A model generated the notes under the pieces. The model made no database searches and had not been told where the DNA came from. It worked only from the letters and a program-made list of their open reading frames with translations. The position numbers and the translations under genes are program-made. This document shows positions 5,042 to 8,913 of a stretch of DNA of 8,913 nt, in pieces. Positions within the stretch are counted from its first letter, which is position 1; every line of letters begins with the position of its first letter. Source of the DNA: Opitutales bacterium (GTDB lineage: Bacteria; Verrucomicrobiota; Verrucomicrobiia; Opitutales; Intestinicryptomonadaceae); contig JAJXPD010000088.1 of the NCBI GenBank assembly GCA_021641325.1, forward strand, positions 1 through 8,913, in the 5' to 3' direction.

Positions 5042-6121
5042 ATGGAAGGCATACCACCAATCAAACCTTTTCTCGACAGGCTCGCCGATTTGGACAAAAA
5101 AATGGCGGAGTCGGATTTCTATAACGACCAACGCGCCGCAAGCGCGGTCTCGCGAGAACACCAGCAACTTTCCAAACTGAAAGACCTCTACGAACAGCTC
5201 GAAAAGGAGCGCGAACAAATAGAGGAAAACAAAAAAATCATCGAGGAAAACGCCGACCCCGAATTTGTCGAGCTTGCGCGGGAGGACATCGCCGAGCTTG
5301 AAGCGAAATTCGAACCCACGAAAAACGAAATCCTCAAAATGATGATTCCCGCCGACCCCACCGACTCGCGCAATACTGTCGTGGAAATTCGCGCGGGCAC
5401 GGGCGGAGACGAGGCGTCGCTGTTCGCCGCCGACCTTTACAGAATGTACTGCCGCTATGCCGACTCGCGCGGCTGGAAGGTTGAAAACCTAAGCTCCAGC
5501 GAATCGCCCGCGGGCGGCTTCAAGGAAATCTGCTTCCTGCTTTCGGGAACGGACGTCTACCGCTCGATGAAATACGAATGCGGAACGCACCGCGTGCAGC
5601 GCGTGCCCGTGACGGAGGCGGCTGGCAGAATCCACACGTCGGCGGCGACGGTCGCGGTTCTCCCAGAAGCCGAGGAGGTCGACATTCACATAGACCCCAA
5701 CGACATCGAAATTTCAATCGCGCGCGCAAGCGGCCCCGGAGGGCAGGGCGTCAACACGACAGACTCTGCCGTTCAGATTCTCCACAAGCCCACGGGCATG
5801 ATTGTAAAATGCGCCGACGAACGCTCGCAGCTCAAAAACAAGACAAAGGCACTCAAAGTTCTGCGCTCGCGCCTGCTCGAAATGAAACAGCAGGAAGAGC
5901 ACGACAAATACGCCGCAAACCGCCGCGAACAAATCGGCTCGGGCGACCGCTCTGAGCGAATCAGAACATACAACTACCCGCAAAGCCGCATTACCGACCA
6001 CCGAATCGGCATGACAATCCACTCGCTGCCGCAGTTCATGGACGGCGACATCGACGAAATGATCCGCGCCCTTGAAGAGGCGGACTACGTCCAAAAAGTC
6101 AAGGCTCTGACGGAAAAATAA
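5042..6121 (+). CDS. prfA: Peptide chain release factor 1
   Basis: Class I release factor that recognises UAA and UAG in the ribosomal A site and triggers hydrolysis of peptidyl-tRNA. At 359 residues it is normal length. Residues about 1-100 form the charged helical N-terminal domain. The codon-recognition motif is P-V-T (189-191), the RF1-type PxT tripeptide, not the SPF of RF2, within R-V-P-V-T-E-A-A-G-R-I-H-T-S. The catalytic loop is G-P-G-G-Q (231-235) with GGQ at 233-235, followed by V-N-T-T-D-S-A-V and D-E-R-S-Q. Gln235 is the residue methylated by PrmC, whose gene starts 3 nt after this stop. A GAGG (5016-5019) lies 23 nt upstream of the ATG, too far for normal Shine-Dalgarno use. Confidence 0.98.
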   Translation: MEGIPPIKPFLDRLADLDKKMAESDFYNDQRAASAVSREHQQLSKLKDLYEQLEKEREQIEENKKIIEENADPEFVELAREDIAELEAKFEPTKNEILKMMIPADPTDSRNTVVEIRAGTGGDEASLFAADLYRMYCRYADSRGWKVENLSSSESPAGGFKEICFLLSGTDVYRSMKYECGTHRVQRVPVTEAAGRIHTSAATVAVLPEAEEVDIHIDPNDIEISIARASGPGGQGVNTTDSAVQILHKPTGMIVKCADERSQLKNKTKALKVLRSRLLEMKQQEEHDKYAANRREQIGSGDRSERIRTYNYPQSRITDHRIGMTIHSLPQFMDGDIDEMIRALEEADYVQKVKALTEK

Positions 6122-6124
6122 GAC

Positions 6125-6970
6125 GTGCAAAGCGTTCTCGAAATTCTGCAAAAATGCGCGGGATACTTCGCCGCAAAGGGTATCGAGACGCCCAAGCTCG
6201 ACGCCGAACTGCTCCTTGCGCACGCGCTCGGCTGCAAGAGGCTCGAACTGTTTCTGCGCTTCGAAGAGCCGCTCCCCGAAGCCAAGCTTGCGCCCTTCCG
6301 CGAAATGGCGAAACGCCGCGCAAGGCGCGAGCCGCTGCAACACATAATAGGCTCGGTAGACTTCTTCGGGCTGACGCTTAAATGCGACGCCCGCGCCCTT
6401 GTGCCGCGCCACGAAACCGAAACGCTCTGCGAAATCGCGGTCGAAAAACTCCTCCCCGACACCTCCGCTAAGCCCGAAATTCTCGACCTCGGCACGGGGT
6501 CGGGCGCAATCGCGCTGGCGATGGCGTCTGCGTGTCCGAACGCGTCGGTCGACGCGGCGGAAATTTCCGACGCCGCAATTTCGCTCGCGGCCGAAAACGC
6601 GGAATCGCTCAAACTAAAAATAAATATCGTAAAATCGGACTGGTTCGAAAACATCAAAAAATCATACAATCTGATTTTGGCGAACCCGCCCTATCTCGAC
6701 GAATCCGAAGTGCGCGAAGCCCAGCCCGAAGTGCGGAACTACGACCCCCCCTCCGCGCTGTCGTCGCCCGACGGCGGACTGCGCGACCTGAGGAAAATCC
6801 TATCCGAAGCGCGGGAGCACCTGCTCGACGGCGGATTCATCGCGTGCGAATGCGGGCTTGGGCAGCCGCAAATCCTCGCGCGGGAGGCCGTCGAAAAATT
6901 CGGCTTTTCGGAAGCCCGCGCCCTCCCCGACCTCTCCAAGCGCGAAAGATTTTTAATCTGCAAAAAATAA
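6125..6970 (+). CDS. prmC: Release factor glutamine N5-methyltransferase
   Basis: SAM-dependent enzyme that methylates the GGQ glutamine of RF1 and RF2, raising termination efficiency. It has 281 residues with a GTG start. The N-terminal helical domain that grips the release factor spans about 1-85 (E-T-P-K-L-D-A-E-L-L-L-A-H-A-L). Next come H-I-I-G-S-V-D-F-F-G and V-P-R-H-E-T-E; most homologues have P-R-P-E-T-E, so His replaces Pro. SAM motif I is I-L-D-L-G-T-G-S-G (119-127) and the catalytic N-P-P-Y is at 187-190. A later motif, S-S-P-D-G-G-L, is also typical. The GTG lies 3 nt after prfA and no Shine-Dalgarno is visible, so translational coupling to prfA is likely. The prfA-prmC pairing is common in bacteria and supports the assignment. 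Confidence 0.96.
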   Translation: MQSVLEILQKCAGYFAAKGIETPKLDAELLLAHALGCKRLELFLRFEEPLPEAKLAPFREMAKRRARREPLQHIIGSVDFFGLTLKCDARALVPRHETETLCEIAVEKLLPDTSAKPEILDLGTGSGAIALAMASACPNASVDAAEISDAAISLAAENAESLKLKINIVKSDWFENIKKSYNLILANPPYLDESEVREAQPEVRNYDPPSALSSPDGGLRDLRKILSEAREHLLDGGFIACECGLGQPQILAREAVEKFGFSEARALPDLSKRERFLICKK

Positions 6971-6971
6971 C

Positions 6972-7436
6972 ATGATAAAAGACAATATCCGCAATCTGTC
7001 GCTCTACGAAAACGCCCACCCCGAATTCAAAAGAGCCTTCAAAATCATTCTCGACACGCCCGCCGACCAGCCCGACGGCGCGACGGAATTCGACGGCATA
7101 AAGCGCATGGTGCAGTCGTACACAACCCGCGCGGCGGCGGAAAAGCGCATGGAGGCGCACGAAAAATACATCGACATTCAGTACGTCGCCGAGGGCGAGG
7201 AAAAATTCTTTTTCGCCGACAAAAAAATCTTCAAAATCACCGAGCCCTACAACGCCGAAAAGGACGTTGAATTTTACGACAGCGCGGATTTCGAGAAGTC
7301 GGAATCGGCGGAGGCGTCGGTCTTGAAGGCGGGCGAATTTGCGGTGTTTTTCCCCGACGACGCCCACAAGCCAAGCCTGCACACAGGCAAACAGCACGCG
7401 GTGAAAAAAATCCTGCTGAAAATCCCACTCAAATAA
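6972..7436 (+). CDS. YhcH/YjgK/YiaL family protein (DUF386)
   Basis: 154-residue cytoplasmic protein of a cupin-like beta-barrel family. Members include EbgC and YhcH, the latter reported as an N-acetylneuraminate anomerase; they are usually linked to sugar or sialic-acid use. Family features: D-G-I-K-R-M-V-Q-S-Y (41-50), H-E-K-Y-I-D-I-Q-Y (63-71) followed by G-E-E, and F-F-P-D-D-A-H-K-P (126-134), then V-K-K-I-L-L-K near the end. His63 and His132 are likely metal ligands by family knowledge. The ATG is one base after the prmC stop, so it is the third gene of the prfA operon despite having no obvious functional tie. No sugar genes are adjacent in the operon. The family call is good; the substrate is unknown. 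Confidence 0.9.
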   Translation: MIKDNIRNLSLYENAHPEFKRAFKIILDTPADQPDGATEFDGIKRMVQSYTTRAAAEKRMEAHEKYIDIQYVAEGEEKFFFADKKIFKITEPYNAEKDVEFYDSADFEKSESAEASVLKAGEFAVFFPDDAHKPSLHTGKQHAVKKILLKIPLK

Positions 7437-7444
7437 AAAAAGGC

Positions 7445-7477
7445 TTGCATTGGGCGCGAGCGTGCGCTTAAATGCAA
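7445..7477 (+). promoter_or_regulatory. tRNA-Cys promoter candidate lying inside a dyad
   Basis: TTGCAT (7445-7450, preceded by C and an A-run at 7434-7441), a 17-nt spacer and TTAAAT (7468-7473; 4/6) would start transcription near 7480, 13 nt before the mature tRNA. The same bases form an inverted repeat: TTGCATT (7445-7451) with AATGCAA (7471-7477), and inner GCGC (7454-7457) with GCGC (7464-7467). The dyad could be an operator, or a hairpin at the end of the prfA operon transcript. Confidence 0.45.
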
Positions 7478-7492
7478 AACTTTAATTTATTC

Positions 7493-7563
7493 GGCGTGGT
7501 AGCCAAGTGGTAAGGCAAGGCTCTGCAAAAGCTTCATCATCGGTTCGATTCCGATCCACGCCT
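7493..7563 (+). tRNA. tRNA-Cys (anticodon GCA)
   Basis: A full cloverleaf folds. The acceptor GGCGTGG (7493-7499) pairs with CCACGCC (7556-7562). The D stem is GCC/GGC (7502-7504, 7514-7516) with GG in the loop. The anticodon stem is AGGCT/AGCTT (7518-7522, 7530-7534) with one G-U pair, and the anticodon GCA is at 7525-7527. The variable loop has 4 nt, and the T arm is ATCGG-TTCGATT-CCGAT (7539-7555). The discriminator base is U (7563), the known CysRS identity base. CCA is not encoded; the next bases are a T-run, so CCA is added after transcription. Confidence 0.97.
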
Positions 7564-7568
7564 TTTTT

Positions 7569-7597
7569 ACCGAACGCAACAAGCGGTCGGTTTTTTT
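7569..7597 (+). terminator. Rho-independent terminator of tRNA-Cys
   Basis: ACCGA (7569-7573) pairs with TCGGT (7587-7591). After an A/G mismatch, CGC (7575-7577) pairs with GCG (7583-7585) around AACAA. T-run at 7591-7597. It starts 6 nt past the tRNA end. Confidence 0.9.
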
Positions 7598-7603
7598 GTG
7601 TCC

Positions 7604-7637
7604 AAAAAAACGAGCGGCAAGGTTTGCCTTGCCACTC
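7604..7637 (-). terminator. Rho-independent terminator of the GH99-like gene (minus strand)
   Basis: Read on the minus strand, GAGTGGCAAGG (7637-7627) pairs with CCTTGCCGCTC (7622-7612) around CAAA, then one G, then seven T (7610-7604). The single non-Watson-Crick position is G-U in minus-strand RNA but C/A on the plus strand, so the element is built for minus-strand transcripts. It lies about 70 nt past the stop of the GH99-like gene. Confidence 0.85.
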
Positions 7638-7706
7638 TTCACAATGCCCCAACGGGGGTTTCGTTTTTTGATTTCAGCCCCGGGTTCAATTCCACAAGAG
7701 GCTTCT

Positions 7707-8906
7707 TTATTTTTCAGATTCTGTTGCCTGACCGCTGCCGCCGAATACGCGGGCTGTCGCGTTGAGGTACCCGTATCCGTAGGTCTTGTCGGGTTCGAGG
7801 TATCCGCCTTCCGTCCACTCGTTCCACGCGTTGATGAGAATAAACTTTTGCTCGCCCTTCGGCGTGTTCTTATCTACCCATTCTTTTGTTTTGCGTAGCG
7901 CGATTTCATAATCGGCGGGATTCTTGTTCAAAACAATCGGCATTTTTTCATTGTCGGGATAGCGCGGATTCGTGTCCCAACCCGTCGAAACAACGGGATA
8001 AAACTTTCCGTAATCTTTCTGAAGCTTGTCGTAAGTGGCGATTGTCTCCTCAAAGATGTCGATGTAGGTGCGATTGCCTGCCGTCAACCCCGTCCAGTTG
8101 TACATTGAGACGGAATCGAAATTGTAGTACTTTATTACTTCCGACGGCTGCGGCTTTCTGTTGTTCGGAATCCTGCCTGCGGGAACTCCGTTCCAAGTGA
8201 TGGACATCAAGTGCAAATCCTTGAAGCCCGCTTTTCTGACTTCGCTGCGCAAATAATCCAACGCTTCTTTTGCATTTTCGGGCGAGCCCATTCCATTGAT
8301 AAAAATGCCAAGCGCATACAACGCCAACACGGGTTTGCCGTCGATTTTATAATAGTTCGGCTTCTTGAAATATTCTATCCAGCGGGAAACGATTTTCGTC
8401 TTGAATTCGTCGAACGAAATTTCCGCATTCCAAATGATTTCGCGCTTGCCCTTGCTGCCGATTTTTTTGTCCCAAAGGTGGTCGACATTGTGGTTTGCGT
8501 ACATCAGGAAGAACTTCATGCGCTCGTTATTTGGAGCTTTCAGGAAGCCGTTATTGAGAGCGTTTTCGAGGAACGGCTTGCCCTCATACCAATACCAATC
8601 GTACATGAACACGTTGATGCCCGCCGCGAGTGCCGCGTCGATTTTGCGCGCCACGACTATCGGGTTGTCTTCGTGCTCGTATCCCCAAAGCGGAACTATC
8701 GGCTGATTATCATTCTTAAACTTTGATACAGCCCCGTAAACGTACTGCCATTCGCCGTTGCCGTCTCCGAAGAATCCAAGCTCTTTCCAACGCGGAGCCG
8801 GGTGATACGCGGGCCACACGATTGCGGCGACGTCGTAGCCGCTTGCGCCAAATGCCGACACTCCAAAGAACGCCGTTGCTAAAAGTGATTTTATATATTT
8901 TTTCAT
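7707..8906 (-). CDS. Secreted GH99-like (WbsX-type) glycoside hydrolase domain protein
   Basis: 399-residue exported protein. The N terminus M-K-K-Y-I-K, a hydrophobic stretch and S-A-F-G-A give a signal peptide cut near residue 20. The rest is one (beta/alpha)8-like domain of the GH99-like/WbsX type: W-P-A-Y-H-P near the start, W-G-Y-E-H, A-L-A-A-G-I-N-V-F-M-Y-D-W-Y-W-Y, then D-G-K-P-V-L, and close to the C terminus N-A-W-N-E-W-T-E-G with Y-L-E-P-D. Glu363 and Glu366 are spaced like the catalytic glutamate pair of GH99 endo-alpha-1,2-mannosidases (N-E-W-x-E). An alpha-mannan or other polysaccharide target is inference. Related WbsX domains also occur in surface-polysaccharide loci. The ATG at 8906 has only 7 nt visible upstream (AATAATA), so its promoter is outside the window. 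It stands alone beside tRNA-Cys and looks somewhat more A+T-rich than the housekeeping genes. Confidence 0.9.
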   Translation of the reverse strand: MKKYIKSLLATAFFGVSAFGASGYDVAAIVWPAYHPAPRWKELGFFGDGNGEWQYVYGAVSKFKNDNQPIVPLWGYEHEDNPIVVARKIDAALAAGINVFMYDWYWYEGKPFLENALNNGFLKAPNNERMKFFLMYANHNVDHLWDKKIGSKGKREIIWNAEISFDEFKTKIVSRWIEYFKKPNYYKIDGKPVLALYALGIFINGMGSPENAKEALDYLRSEVRKAGFKDLHLMSITWNGVPAGRIPNNRKPQPSEVIKYYNFDSVSMYNWTGLTAGNRTYIDIFEETIATYDKLQKDYGKFYPVVSTGWDTNPRYPDNEKMPIVLNKNPADYEIALRKTKEWVDKNTPKGEQKFILINAWNEWTEGGYLEPDKTYGYGYLNATARVFGGSGQATESEK

Positions 8907-8913
8907 TATTATT

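Noticed and set aside
7647..7669. CCCC-AAC-GGGG hairpin followed by TTTCGTTTTTT as a second plus-strand terminator
   Set aside because: The stem is only 4 bp with a 3-nt loop and the T-run is interrupted. The tRNA already has a strong terminator just upstream.
7680..7697. T-arm-like GGTTCAATTCC (7683-7693), 10 of 11 identical to the tRNA-Cys T arm, as a possible attachment-site remnant
   Set aside because: Only two stem base pairs can form, flanking tRNA-Cys bases are not repeated, and there is no integrase or element boundary in the window. Chance or a very old fragment.

Overview
The window is a gene-dense stretch of bacterial chromosome made mostly of housekeeping genes. It has one secreted carbohydrate-active enzyme at the right end and two small exported proteins of unknown role. 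No mobile element, CRISPR array, rRNA or defence system is visible. The base composition is G+C-leaning. None of the start codons whose upstream sequence can be read has a good Shine-Dalgarno sequence at normal spacing. A PEGA-domain lipoprotein, a secreted GH99-like enzyme and release-factor/NAD genes of this type would suit a member of the PVC group (Verrucomicrobiota, Opitutae-like, or Lentisphaerota). That placement is inference from general appearance; nothing here is diagnostic.

Layout, left to right. (1) A plus-strand pair: a glycerate kinase whose first codons lie off the left edge, then proC 12 nt later. (2) A plus-strand PEGA lipoprotein (2043-2516) with its own promoter candidate and a strong terminator (2542-2570). 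(3) About 300 nt without a convincing gene (2571-2870) but with several stem-loops, including two related dyads. (4) A small secreted protein of unknown function (2871-3158), separated from the convergent nadC by a shared bidirectional terminator (3176-3210). (5) A minus-strand pair: an inositol-monophosphatase-family enzyme (4168-4929), then nadC (3231-4166) one base later. (6) A 112-nt divergent promoter region, then a tight plus-strand operon: prfA (release factor 1), prmC (which methylates release factors on the GGQ motif) and a YhcH/YjgK/YiaL-family protein. (7) tRNA-Cys(GCA), with a candidate promoter inside a dyad and a clear terminator. (8) A minus-strand secreted GH99-like (WbsX-type) protein, ending at its own terminator.

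The most interesting signal is in the promoters. Three mRNA promoter candidates (before 2871, 4929 and 5042) share the same geometry: a CTTG-type -35 element, a G-A-N-(A/G)-(A/T)-T-like -10 element, then exactly 6 nt, then the ATG. This places the expected transcription start on the start codon, so these mRNAs may be leaderless, which fits the missing Shine-Dalgarno sequences. A fourth copy of the -35 pattern precedes tRNA-Cys and a fifth precedes the PEGA gene. I see no wholly new multi-gene system. The candidates for undescribed biology are this start-site architecture, the structured 2571-2870 interval, the tiny secreted protein, and the close coupling of an IMPase-family phosphatase to NAD synthesis.
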